From JBGPBY01 sp041481485 (GTDB lineage Bacteria; Acidobacteriota; Terriglobia; 20CM-2-55-15), in assembly GCA_041481485.1 (NCBI GenBank), contig JBGPBY010000036.1, positions 1 to 23,692 of the forward strand: a stretch of DNA of 23,692 nucleotides, read 5' to 3'. This document shows positions 1 to 7,311 of this stretch, piece after piece (positions within the stretch are counted from its first letter, which is position 1; each line of letters opens with the position of its first letter). A model generated the notes under the pieces. The model ran no database searches, was not told the origin of the DNA, and saw only the letters and a program-made list of their open reading frames with translations. The position numbers and the translations under genes were made by a program.

Positions 1-80
1 AGGGGTACCACAAGTAAATATTGTTACTTGCGGTACCCCTCACCGGCCGCTACGCGGCCCCCTCTCCCGTTGGGAGAGGG
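1..80. repeat. Three consecutive hairpins (REP-like or terminator-like)
   Basis: Three palindromes lie end to end. The first has 17-bp arms at 1-17 and 24-40 with one mismatch, an A opposite C that becomes a G-U wobble in minus-strand RNA. The second is perfect, GGCCGC (45-50) and GCGGCC (54-59) around TAC. The third is perfect, CCCTCTCCC (60-68) and GGGAGAGGG (72-80) around GTT. No T-run follows, so an ordinary intrinsic terminator is not evident. Such stacked GC-rich palindromes are typical of dispersed intergenic REP-like elements. They may also end transcription from a gene left of the window. Confidence 0.6.
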
Positions 81-209
81 ATTTCTTGATTGCCCCCTAC
101 AGTCCGAACCGCATTCATTCGCACCTTTCCCTCCAGTCGCATTTCTGTTGGAAAATTGTATTGCTTTAGTAAATCCTGACTCACGGCTAACATCAATCCG
201 CGGTAACTC

Positions 210-1202
210 ATGCGGAACTATTGCACTTATTTCGATAGCAGTTTCATCGTTCGTGGCCTGACGCTGTACCGTTCCCTTGTCGAGGAATCGGCCGCCTTTA
301 ATTTATGGGTGCTTTGCCTCGACGATCTGTCCTATGACACGCTGGGCAAGCTGAACGCCCCAGGGCTGCAGCCGATTCGTCTTTCCGATCTGGAATCGGC
401 CTTTCCGCAACTACCAACGGTAAAGTCTCAATCGGGCCGAACTGATTATTTCTTTTACTACTTACCTTCCCTGCCCGCATATGTGCTGCAGCGGGAGCCA
501 TCGATTCAATCGATCACCTTTCTGGACGCCGATCTGTATTTTTTTTCGGATCCCGATACGATTCTGAACGAAATGACCGGAAATTCGGTCCTAATCCTTG
601 AACATCGGTTTCCAACGGCGCTTCAGAACATCCGCAAGTTCGGAAGATTCAAAATCGGATTTCTGAGTTTCCGAAACGACGAGGGAGGCCGAGGATTCCT
701 GGAACACTGGTGCGAAGAATGGAAAACCTGGAGCGACATTCGAATTCGCGATCAAAAAGCGGCAGATCAGGCGTATTTGAACGAATGGCCGGCGAGATTT
801 AACGGAGCCAATATGGTTCAGCATCTGGGTGCGAATGTCTCGCCGTGGAATGTGGGCAGTTATGATGTCCAGCATGCCACGGACCGGGTGACCGTCAATG
901 GCATTGAATTGATTTTTTATCATTTCCATCAACTCCGGATCCTGAACCGCTGGTTGTGCGATCCGGGACTGGGAGATTTTCAGAAGACTCCGGCGACAAG
1001 CGAGCTGCGAGAGTGGGTTTACAAACCCTATCTTCGGGCTCTCAGCAATACGTGGGACTGGATGGGCGACCATACCGACGGACTGAATCCCGGATACGTT
1101 CAGGTGCAGCCCGGACGTTACACGTTCGGGAATTTGTTTCACGATACTGTACGCAGCCTACTACGCGGCCAGCTGCTGGTTTCGATGCGCGGATTCCGAT
1201 AG
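210..1202 (+). CDS. GT8-like (nucleotide-sugar) glycosyltransferase
   Basis: This 330-residue cytosolic protein looks like a GT-A fold glycosyltransferase that would transfer a sugar from a nucleotide sugar to a glycan. The N-terminus (YCTYFDSSF, then GLTLYRSL) is the usual start of this bacterial polysaccharide-cluster family and supports the ATG at 210. A DAD metal-binding motif sits at residues 106-108 within FLDADLYFFSDP. Further conserved blocks follow: EHRFP near 131, GANVSPWN near 210, and YHFH near 237. No signal peptide or membrane segment is visible. It is the first gene of a same-strand operon, with the next gene 16 nt away. The donor and acceptor cannot be read from sequence. The family assignment is firm; placement in GT8 rather than a neighbouring GT-A family is inference. 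Confidence 0.85.
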   Translation: MRNYCTYFDSSFIVRGLTLYRSLVEESAAFNLWVLCLDDLSYDTLGKLNAPGLQPIRLSDLESAFPQLPTVKSQSGRTDYFFYYLPSLPAYVLQREPSIQSITFLDADLYFFSDPDTILNEMTGNSVLILEHRFPTALQNIRKFGRFKIGFLSFRNDEGGRGFLEHWCEEWKTWSDIRIRDQKAADQAYLNEWPARFNGANMVQHLGANVSPWNVGSYDVQHATDRVTVNGIELIFYHFHQLRILNRWLCDPGLGDFQKTPATSELREWVYKPYLRALSNTWDWMGDHTDGLNPGYVQVQPGRYTFGNLFHDTVRSLLRGQLLVSMRGFR

Positions 1203-1218
1203 ATCGCGCCTGCAAAGA

Positions 1219-2367
1219 ATGAAACCCAAAATATTTCACGTCATTACCAAACTCGAGCTAGGCGGTGCCCAGAAGGTAACGTTGATGACGCTGGAACGCC
1301 TGCCGCGCGATCGCTATGAGCTGGCACTGGTCACAAATCCGGAAGGCCTTCTGGTCGATTGGGCCAATCGCATTCCCGGGTTGAAACGTTTCTGGATTCC
1401 ATCGCTGATCCGCGAAGTACAGCCAGTACAGGATTTCCTGACACTCATTTCCCTCTGGCGCCTTTTCCGCAAGGAACGGCCCGATGTGGTTCATACCCAC
1501 AGCTCCAAGGCCGGAATTCTGGGACGATGGGCGGCACGGTTCGCCGGGGTTCCCTCAATTTTCCACACGGCTCATGGATTTGGCTTCAACGACTTTCAGC
1601 GGCCTCTGGTGCGAAAAATCTATATTTGGCTTGAACGCATAACCGGACAAATCAGCACGAAACTTGTCGTGGTTTCCTATGCCAATGCCGACAAGGGAGA
1701 AAAAAGCGGTGTACTGAAACCGGGAGACTGGCTGCTTTGCCGCGATGCCATCGCTGTCGCGGAATTCATGCAGTCTGGTCCGCGCCGGACCCGGCTGGCG
1801 AAATGGGGAGTGGGGAGCGACAAAATCACGGTTGGTATGGTGGCCTGCTTCAAGCCCCAGAAGTCTCCAGTGGACTTTGTAGACGTCGCCGCCGAAGTAT
1901 TGAAATCGTCGCCGCGGGCCCATTTCATCATGGCAGGAGACGGGGAGCTGAGGCCCCAGATTGAAGACCGTATCCGGGATCGAGGCATCGGAAATCACAT
2001 CACTTTGCTGGGCTGGATGAGTGAGTCCGATATGCCCGAACTCTACCGAAACTTGGATGTTGTTGTGCTGACGTCCTTATGGGAAGGTTTACCTTGCGTG
2101 TTTTCGGAGGCCATGGCCAATGCGCTTCCGATTGTTGCAACTAATGTGGATGGGGCGCGTGAAGCCATCGTACACGAAGAGAGCGGATTTCTTCACGAGC
2201 CTCACGATATTCGGGGAATGGCGCAATCCGTTCTCCGGCTTATCGAAAGCGAACAGCTTCGTCAAACGATGGGCGAGCGCGGCAAGGCCCGTGTAATGGA
2301 GTTTGATATCGGAACTTCCGTGGCGAACCTGGAAACGGCGTATCGGGAATGTTTGAAGACAACCTGA
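1219..2367 (+). CDS. GT4 family glycosyltransferase
   Basis: A 382-residue GT-B fold, GT4-type retaining glycosyltransferase. The N-terminal acceptor domain opens with HVITKLELGGAQ, the usual glycine-containing first loop, and carries the DVVHTHSSKAG block near 89-99. The C-terminal donor domain has GMVACFKPQKSP near 206, AGDGELRP near 239, and the EX7E motif as E289 and E297 (EGLPCVFSE), expected to bind the nucleotide sugar. Length is normal for the family. It probably acts at the cytoplasmic face of the membrane on a lipid-linked or growing glycan. The start is the ATG 16 nt after the preceding stop. The last 19 nt overlap the next gene, consistent with translational coupling. Sugar specificity is unknown. 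Confidence 0.9.
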   Translation: MKPKIFHVITKLELGGAQKVTLMTLERLPRDRYELALVTNPEGLLVDWANRIPGLKRFWIPSLIREVQPVQDFLTLISLWRLFRKERPDVVHTHSSKAGILGRWAARFAGVPSIFHTAHGFGFNDFQRPLVRKIYIWLERITGQISTKLVVVSYANADKGEKSGVLKPGDWLLCRDAIAVAEFMQSGPRRTRLAKWGVGSDKITVGMVACFKPQKSPVDFVDVAAEVLKSSPRAHFIMAGDGELRPQIEDRIRDRGIGNHITLLGWMSESDMPELYRNLDVVVLTSLWEGLPCVFSEAMANALPIVATNVDGAREAIVHEESGFLHEPHDIRGMAQSVLRLIESEQLRQTMGERGKARVMEFDIGTSVANLETAYRECLKTT

Positions 2368-3389
2368 CAAAATCGCTGATTCAATATGGGGCCGCATTCG
2401 CGGTCAGCTGCATCTTTGCGCTGTACTGCACGCCGATCATGCGAAAGGCTGCTCTGCAGCTGGGTGTCGTTGACCGGCCCGACGGCAAGTTAAAGAAACA
2501 CGACGACGCCGTGCCGTACCTCGGCGGACTTGCGGTGTTTATCGCCTTTCTGCTCACGGTCGGCATATTTACCAACTTCAAACACGTTTCGGCCGAACAC
2601 CAGGAAACCCTGGGTCTGTTGCTGTCCGGCAGCATTGCCGTCATTGTCGGGTTAATCGATGATTTTGGCGTACTGACACCGGGACAGAAGACGATTGGAC
2701 AGGTTCTGGCTGCGGCGGTTCTGATCAAATCCGGAACCTTCATCAAGCTGACGTTCCTCCCATGGTACGTATCCATGCCAATGACCGTGATTTGGATTCT
2801 CACGGTCACGAACGCATTCAACATTATCGACATCATGGACGGCCTGGCATCCGGCGTTGCCACCATCGCAGCTCTCATCATCGCAGCTGCCAACTTCATG
2901 GCGGGGCGCGATTCTCAGGCATTGCTTGCCGTGGTTCTTGCAGGTGCCGCATTCGGATTTCTCCGGCATAACTTCCATCCTGCGCGCATCTTTCTCGGAG
3001 ACTCCGGAAGCATGTTCATTGGCTTCATGCTGGCTTCACTTTCCATGAATGCCGGCTACACCCGGATTAATCTGCTGGCAGTCATCAGTCCGGTCTTGAT
3101 ACTGGGAATTCCAATTTTCGATCTCATGTTGGTGATGTTCATTCGATGGCGTAAAGGCATCCCCATGACCAAAGGCAGTCCGGATCATTTCGCACTGAGG
3201 CTTCGCCAGTGCCGCCTCTCCGTTCGCGAGACAACGGTAACGGCATACGTTGTCGGTGCTCTTCTTGGGGGAGTTGCACTGCTGATGAGCCAGGTTCAAT
3301 TCGAATGGGCATTGGCTACATTCGGAGGAACCGTTTCCGCACTCATCCTTTCGGCCTATCTGCTGATGAAAGTCGACATGCAGTCATGA
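2349..3389 (+). CDS. WecA/MraY-like polyprenyl-phosphate sugar-1-phosphate transferase
   Basis: A 346-residue integral membrane enzyme of the PNPT family (glycosyltransferase 4, WecA/TagO/MraY). It would transfer a HexNAc-1-phosphate from UDP-HexNAc to undecaprenyl phosphate, starting lipid-linked glycan synthesis. About ten hydrophobic helices are visible. Family motifs appear in order: DRPDGKLKKH near 42 and YLGG near 57; the Asp pair D104-D105 in GLIDDFG; NAFNIIDIMDG with N155, N158, D161 and D164; LGDSGS at 216-221; and a DHFALRL block near 279 at the position of the WecA HIHH loop. Lack of a complete HIHH places it among TagO/WecA relatives rather than classical WecA. It overlaps its neighbours by 19 nt and 4 nt (ATGA). 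It is the likely committing step of this operon. Confidence 0.88.
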   Translation: MFEDNLTKSLIQYGAAFAVSCIFALYCTPIMRKAALQLGVVDRPDGKLKKHDDAVPYLGGLAVFIAFLLTVGIFTNFKHVSAEHQETLGLLLSGSIAVIVGLIDDFGVLTPGQKTIGQVLAAAVLIKSGTFIKLTFLPWYVSMPMTVIWILTVTNAFNIIDIMDGLASGVATIAALIIAAANFMAGRDSQALLAVVLAGAAFGFLRHNFHPARIFLGDSGSMFIGFMLASLSMNAGYTRINLLAVISPVLILGIPIFDLMLVMFIRWRKGIPMTKGSPDHFALRLRQCRLSVRETTVTAYVVGALLGGVALLMSQVQFEWALATFGGTVSALILSAYLLMKVDMQS

Positions 3390-4687
3390 ACAAGGTCGTG
3401 ATTATCGGTGGAGGTCTGGCGGGAGTCAGCGCCGGCCACCATCTGGCAGAGTTCGAACCCACGTTGTTTGAACGCGAACATGAGATCGGCGGGCTTTGCC
3501 GCTCGTTTACGCAGGACGGATTCACCTTCGACTGCACGGGCCACCTGATTCATCTGCGAAACCAGTACACCAAAGATCTTGTCGCAAAGATCCTCCCCAA
3601 CGCATTCGATGCGCACGAACGGCGCGCGTCGATCTATTCGAAGTCCGTAACGACGCCGTATCCATTCCAGGCAAATACCTATGGATTGCCGCCGGAAGTC
3701 GTTAAAGAATGCCTGATCGGGTTTATCGCCAGCCTCAACTCGAATGGAAGTGCCGGCACCTCAAATGACTTTCATGACTGGACACTGCGCACGTTCGGAT
3801 CGGGAATTGCAAAACACTTCATGCTTCCGTACAACGAGAAGTTCTGGAAGCAGGATCTGCACAACATCACTTCCGACTGGGTGAGCTGGTCGATTCCCAA
3901 GCCCACTCTCGAAGAAGTCGTCAACGGCGCGCTGGGACTCACCAACAAGGGAATGGGGTATAACCCGAGATTCATATATCCGAAAAATGGCGGCATCGCC
4001 TGCCTGCCACAGGCTCTCGCCACTTCCATTTCAAAGATTCATTCCGGCCAGACTGTGGAGCACATCGATCCCAAACGAAAGTTCGTGCGCCTGACGAACG
4101 GACGAGAGGAGCGCTACGATTCCCTCATTTCGACGCTGCCGTTGCCGGTCGTATTTCGCATGCTCGGCGATACCCCCGATGCGCTTCGGCAGGATGCGGA
4201 GAAACTGAGCGCGATATCGGTGCTGAATTTCAACATCGGAATCGATCGTCCGGAAATCAGCGACAAACACTGGATCTACTTTCCCGAGAACGAATTCATT
4301 TTTTCGCGCATCGGATTCCCCATGAATTTTTCGGCAGCAGTGGCGCCGGAAGGAACCAGTTCCATTTATATCGAGATTACCCATCCATTGAATGAAATTC
4401 CCAATGTCGATGCGGCCTTCGAGCGATCGATTTTGGATCTGCAGCGCTGCGGTATTCTTCTGCCGGGCGATCGAATTCTCACGCGCCATATGATCGACAT
4501 CAAATACGCGTATGTCGTTTTTGACGTTCACCGCCAGGCCAGACTTCAGAAAATGATCGATTATCTCGAGTCCCGCGATATATTTGCAGCAGGGCGATAT
4601 GGACGATGGGAGTACTTCTCCATGGAAGATTCGATACTCAGCGGCAAAGACGCAGCGGAACGTGTCTCGACACGGGCCCTCGTGTAG
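3386..4687 (+). CDS. FAD-dependent UDP-galactopyranose-mutase-like / amine oxidase family protein
   Basis: A 433-residue flavoprotein. The ATG at 3386 forms an ATGA overlap with the upstream stop and places the Rossmann dinucleotide motif VVIIGGGLAG at residues 4-13. The reading frame extends 59 codons further upstream, but that stretch reads as a shadow of the membrane gene. After the glycine loop come the FAD ribose-binding acid (FERE) and GGLCRS, with DCTGHLIHL near 50. A YPFQANTYGLP block, IYPKNGG, and a C-terminal GRYGRWEYFSMEDSILSG segment are typical of UGM-like and protoporphyrinogen-oxidase-like flavoenzymes in polysaccharide clusters. It may isomerise a nucleotide sugar to its furanose form or oxidise a sugar or lipid intermediate. 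The reaction is inferred, not shown. The C-terminal 27 codons are also read in another frame by the next gene. Confidence 0.8.
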   Translation: MNKVVIIGGGLAGVSAGHHLAEFEPTLFEREHEIGGLCRSFTQDGFTFDCTGHLIHLRNQYTKDLVAKILPNAFDAHERRASIYSKSVTTPYPFQANTYGLPPEVVKECLIGFIASLNSNGSAGTSNDFHDWTLRTFGSGIAKHFMLPYNEKFWKQDLHNITSDWVSWSIPKPTLEEVVNGALGLTNKGMGYNPRFIYPKNGGIACLPQALATSISKIHSGQTVEHIDPKRKFVRLTNGREERYDSLISTLPLPVVFRMLGDTPDALRQDAEKLSAISVLNFNIGIDRPEISDKHWIYFPENEFIFSRIGFPMNFSAAVAPEGTSSIYIEITHPLNEIPNVDAAFERSILDLQRCGILLPGDRILTRHMIDIKYAYVVFDVHRQARLQKMIDYLESRDIFAAGRYGRWEYFSMEDSILSGKDAAERVSTRALV

Positions 4688-5742
4688 ACGCTGGATGGAA
4701 TCTCGTCCTTTCGTCAGGTAATCCGGCGCGCGCCCTGGCGGAGCTGCCCTACCTGGACAATGCCGGGGGAAACGATCCTGTCTATCTCCGCTACGACGGC
4801 AAGCTGGATCTCGCCCGCTTTTTCCGCGAAGCAGAAACGCTGTCCCGCAAGAAACCCATCCATGTTGTTCATGCCCACGACCTGTATTCCGCCGCGACCG
4901 CACTCCTGGCGCGCAGCACCTACGGATATCGTGTGGTACTGGATTACGTTCCCTCCATCCCGACCCATGGGGGAGAGCGGCCTCCACTATGGGATGTTCA
5001 CCCGGTGACGGGATTTCGAGTATTGGAAATTCTGGAAGAGTGGGTACTTCGGAATGCCAATCACGTGATTGTCGAAACACGATGTTCTGGGCGCTATCTG
5101 AAAACCCGGTATTCCATCCCTGCCGGCAAACTCTCAGTGATTCCTAATTGTGCCGATGCCACCATCTTTCATCACGACGCCGCTGTGCGGGAAAAAGCCC
5201 GTGCCGAACTCGGCCTGACGGATCGACTTGTCCTGGCACAAGTTGGAGACATCAATTCCCATCACGACATCGATTCGGTGATTCAGGCATTCCGCAATTT
5301 GTTCGAACGCCATCCTGACGTCCATCTTCTGTCCCTGTCATGCAATTCAAACCAGGACCGGGAAATTCTCAGTCACCGTCTTCCACATGACGCGTTCTCA
5401 GTGTTCAGCACTTCAACCGAATACATTTCCCCTTACCTTAACGCATCTGATCTCGGTCTTCTTCTGCTGAAAACAGATTCGAATGGAGAAGCATCATCGC
5501 CGGCAATCTTTGCGCAGTATATGAATTGCGGAGTTCCGGTTATTATTACTTCGGGGGTCGGAGATTTCTCCAATCTCGTCCGGCATAAATTTCTAGGCGA
5601 AGTTCTTAAGGATTTGATGATTTCAGAAGGAATGGTTCAGGCAGTGCTGCGTTCCCGGGAAGAAATTGCGCAACGTTGCGTTCAGGAAGGCCGAAGCCTG
5701 ACCTGGCAGTATCAGCAAGACATGGCGAAATATGTCTTCTAA
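4606..5742 (+). CDS. Atypical GT4-like glycosyltransferase, start overlapping the upstream gene by 82 nt
   Basis: A 378-residue GT-B-like protein. The core is clear: IHVVHAHDLYSAA near 85-97, a KLSVIPNCAD hinge at 175-184, VGDINSHHDID near 213, and a donor-site segment SPAIFAQYMNCGVPVI at 298-313. In relatives this last segment usually reads SPxKxxEYxxxGxPVI; here Gln304 stands where the Glu is expected. The only in-frame ATG lies inside the preceding gene. No ATG, GTG or TTG was seen between that gene's stop and the conserved core. Read from 4606, the protein starts GVLLHGRFDTQ and reaches DAGWNLVLSSG, a plausible first beta strand and helix of a GT-B fold, so the long overlap may be real. 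Alternatives are a frameshift or a truncated gene. Its stop overlaps the next gene by 11 nt. Confidence 0.72.
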   Translation: MGVLLHGRFDTQRQRRSGTCLDTGPRVDAGWNLVLSSGNPARALAELPYLDNAGGNDPVYLRYDGKLDLARFFREAETLSRKKPIHVVHAHDLYSAATALLARSTYGYRVVLDYVPSIPTHGGERPPLWDVHPVTGFRVLEILEEWVLRNANHVIVETRCSGRYLKTRYSIPAGKLSVIPNCADATIFHHDAAVREKARAELGLTDRLVLAQVGDINSHHDIDSVIQAFRNLFERHPDVHLLSLSCNSNQDREILSHRLPHDAFSVFSTSTEYISPYLNASDLGLLLLKTDSNGEASSPAIFAQYMNCGVPVIITSGVGDFSNLVRHKFLGEVLKDLMISEGMVQAVLRSREEIAQRCVQEGRSLTWQYQQDMAKYVF

Positions 5743-6316
5743 CAATTCGGCCCGGTTCCTTCGAGAGTTCATTTCGCAGCCGATGGCGACAGGAGCGATT
5801 GCTCCGAGTTCGGACGCATTGGGACGCGCGGTAGTTTGCGATCTTGATTTGTCACATGCCAGAGCCGTCGTCGAATACGGCCCCGGTACCGGAGCGTTTA
5901 CGACTTACATCCTTCAGGCCATGGACCGCAAAGCCAAGTTCATTGCCATTGAGATCAATCCACGGCTCGCCGATCTGTTTCGCGCCAGACATCCGAAGGT
6001 GCGCATCTTCGAGGATTCCGTTGCGAATGCCCGGGAAATTTGCACAAAGGCCGGCATCGGCGAAGTCGATTGCATTGTCTCCGGGTTGCCCTGGGCTTCG
6101 TTTCCCAAGCCGATGCAGATCGAATTTCTCGACGAAATGATGCGCGTATTGAAACCCGGCGGACAGTTCGTGACGTTTGCGTATGTCCATGGCGTCATCC
6201 TCCCGCCCGGCAGGCGCTTTTCCAGAATTCTTCCTCGCTATTTCAAATCGATTACCAAAAGTCCAGTAGTGTGGAGAAACGTTCCACCCGCGTTTGTTTA
6301 TCGCTGCACAAGGTAG
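5732..6316 (+). CDS. PmtA/KsgA-like SAM-dependent methyltransferase (phospholipid N-methyltransferase family)
   Basis: A 194-residue class I methyltransferase. The N-terminus FLREFISQPMATGAIAPSS (9-27) is the signature of the PmtA-like group related to rRNA adenine dimethylases. SAM motif I is VVEYGPGTGAFT at 46-57, followed by the acidic ribose-binding site in IAIEINPRLADLF. SGLPW at 117-121 replaces the N-L/I-P-Y/W-style catalytic motif, as in PmtA-like proteins. The C-terminus WRNVPPAFVYRCTR is also typical. Known relatives methylate phosphatidylethanolamine at the membrane. As last gene of a glycan operon it may instead methylate an amino group on the lipid or glycan; that is inference. 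It is about half the length of KsgA and lacks its C-terminal domain. The ATG overlaps the upstream stop by 11 nt. Confidence 0.82.
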   Translation: MSSNNSARFLREFISQPMATGAIAPSSDALGRAVVCDLDLSHARAVVEYGPGTGAFTTYILQAMDRKAKFIAIEINPRLADLFRARHPKVRIFEDSVANAREICTKAGIGEVDCIVSGLPWASFPKPMQIEFLDEMMRVLKPGGQFVTFAYVHGVILPPGRRFSRILPRYFKSITKSPVVWRNVPPAFVYRCTR

Positions 6317-6381
6317 CAGAAGCGTCTGCACCGGCCATCGCTACTTGTCGGACGGCGGATCACACGGCAGTCGCGTTCCCA

Positions 6382-6465
6382 GCCGCGTTAGCGGCGGCAG
6401 TCCCTTAGCCCCCGGCGTGAGCCGGGGGTGAAGAATCACAACACCACACAGAGTGCCGTAGGCAC
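6382..6465. repeat. Three REP-like hairpins
   Basis: Three perfect palindromes lie within 84 nt: GCCGC/GCGGC with loop GTTA (6382-6395); CCCCCGGC/GCCGGGGG with the GNRA-type loop GTGA (6409-6428); and GTGCC/GGCAC with loop GTA (6453-6465). The second could act as a terminator for the glycan operon, although no T-run follows. The third, with the flanking CACGACAGATC, looks like a dispersed environmental REP-type repeat, judged from memory only. They lie 66 nt and more after the methyltransferase stop. Confidence 0.6.
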
Positions 6466-6550
6466 GACAGATCTATAACGTTGATGAATAGAAATAAATT
6501 GGGAACAGAGTAATTTCTCAGTGCAACACAAGCATATCCGTAACGTTTCT

Positions 6551-6597
6551 AAACGGACACTCCCCTGGAGTTGTTAATAACGCTGAAACCGACACTC
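6551..6597. repeat. Spaced direct repeat of a 12-mer (possible insertion-sequence remnant)
   Basis: AAACGGACACTC at 6551-6562 and AAACCGACACTC at 6586-6597 match in 11 of 12 positions, with starts 35 bp apart. Repeated transposase-binding sites of this kind occur at the ends of some insertion sequences, for example the IS21 family, but no transposase is near, so this could be a remnant or chance. Confidence 0.3.
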
Positions 6598-6710
6598 GAG
6601 TCTAGTATGGATTCCCTGCTCTCCTTTTCTAACTGGCTCTTTCATCTCATTCAACATGCCGGTTTATTCCGGCGCTCGACCTATACCCCTAACCTGCTTC
6701 GCACCCACAC

Positions 6711-7262
6711 CTAATCGTGTCCGAAGCGAAACACCAGGCCGCCACCGATACGCATTCCGTTGGAGCTGAAGCTACCGATATGAAGGAAGCTGTAATCTAC
6801 TTGCGGGGCGCGGAGGGCAAACCACGGACGGATTCCGATATCGACACCGCCTCCAACGGCCAGCGCGAAACCGTTCAGGGGTTGTGAAGCATTAACGGTC
6901 GTCCCGAATACGAATCTGGAACTGGTTCCCGACAACCGTGTCCCGCCAGCGAGGATCTCGCCGAACGCCGTGAACCGCTTCCCACGCGGCATGACAAACT
7001 TCGGACCAAATCTGTACGTGGTCGTTGTCACATCGACGCCGGATGTTGAGTTCTTGTGAATGGCAAAATCGGCCGCGATGCCCATTCGTTGGGATAGATA
7101 GCCTGTCAGCGAGAGGTCGCCTCCATAGAAATTCAGGCTTCCCTGACGGGAATACGAGGCGAAATTCCACCCAATTTCATAACTACGGTGGGCATTGGGA
7201 TCCTGGGCAAAAGCGGGAATTGCCATTGCGGCCAACACAGCGAACGAGGTCAGTATTCTCAT
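6711..7262 (-). CDS. Small outer-membrane beta-barrel protein
   Basis: A 183-residue exported protein. It starts with a signal peptide (ILTSFAVLAAMAIPAFA, cleavage expected before QDPNA near residue 20), and the rest alternates polar and hydrophobic residues in short Gly/aromatic-rich strands, as in 8-stranded OmpA/OmpX/opacity-type barrels: RSYEIGWNFASY, GDLSLTGYL, TTYRFGPKFVMP, FTAFGEILAGG, and a final GGGLVFRFG. A GGAG ribosome-binding site lies a few bases before the ATG at 7262. It ends on hydrophilic FGHD rather than a terminal aromatic residue. The next gene upstream on the same strand encodes a similar barrel, so the two are likely co-expressed or duplicated. No specific function (pore, adhesion, stress) can be assigned. 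Confidence 0.75.
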   Translation of the reverse strand: MRILTSFAVLAAMAIPAFAQDPNAHRSYEIGWNFASYSRQGSLNFYGGDLSLTGYLSQRMGIAADFAIHKNSTSGVDVTTTTYRFGPKFVMPRGKRFTAFGEILAGGTRLSGTSSRFVFGTTVNASQPLNGFALAVGGGVDIGIRPWFALRAPQVDYSFLHIGSFSSNGMRIGGGLVFRFGHD

Positions 7263-7311
7263 GCTGTCTCCTATCCTTAGGTGTTGTTTTTGGATTGGCG
7301 TCGAACGTGAT

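Larger units (their letters stand above)
6317..6710. other. Intergenic gap between converging genes, with hairpins and a direct repeat
   Basis: This 394-nt stretch has no supported gene. It lies between the end of the plus-strand glycan operon and the end of a minus-strand outer-membrane gene, so it should hold terminators for both. It contains three REP-like hairpins (6382-6465), a pair of near-identical 12-mers (6551-6562 and 6586-6597), and a small hairpin with GCCGG and CCGGC arms (6658-6662 and 6669-6673) just beyond the stop of the minus-strand gene. No T-run follows the small hairpin, so its terminator role is uncertain. Confidence 0.6.

Noticed and set aside
28..261. 77-codon plus-strand ORF at the left edge
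   Set aside because: It begins within the hairpin cluster and overlaps the glycosyltransferase start in another frame. The peptide is low-complexity and Pro-rich.
3209..3385. 59-codon upstream extension of the flavoprotein frame
   Set aside because: It lies fully inside the membrane transferase gene in another frame. The ATG at 3386 has an ATGA overlap and places the Rossmann motif at the usual N-terminal position.
4031..5080. Long minus-strand ORF of 349 codons across the flavoprotein/GT4 junction
   Set aside because: It is antisense to two genes with clear family motifs, has no recognisable domain and is rich in Arg/His/Pro as expected of a shadow frame.
5732..6316. Possible KsgA or Erm rRNA methyltransferase
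   Set aside because: The N-terminal FLREFISQPMATGAIAPSS block, the SGLPW motif, the short length and absence of the C-terminal helical domain favour the PmtA-like group.
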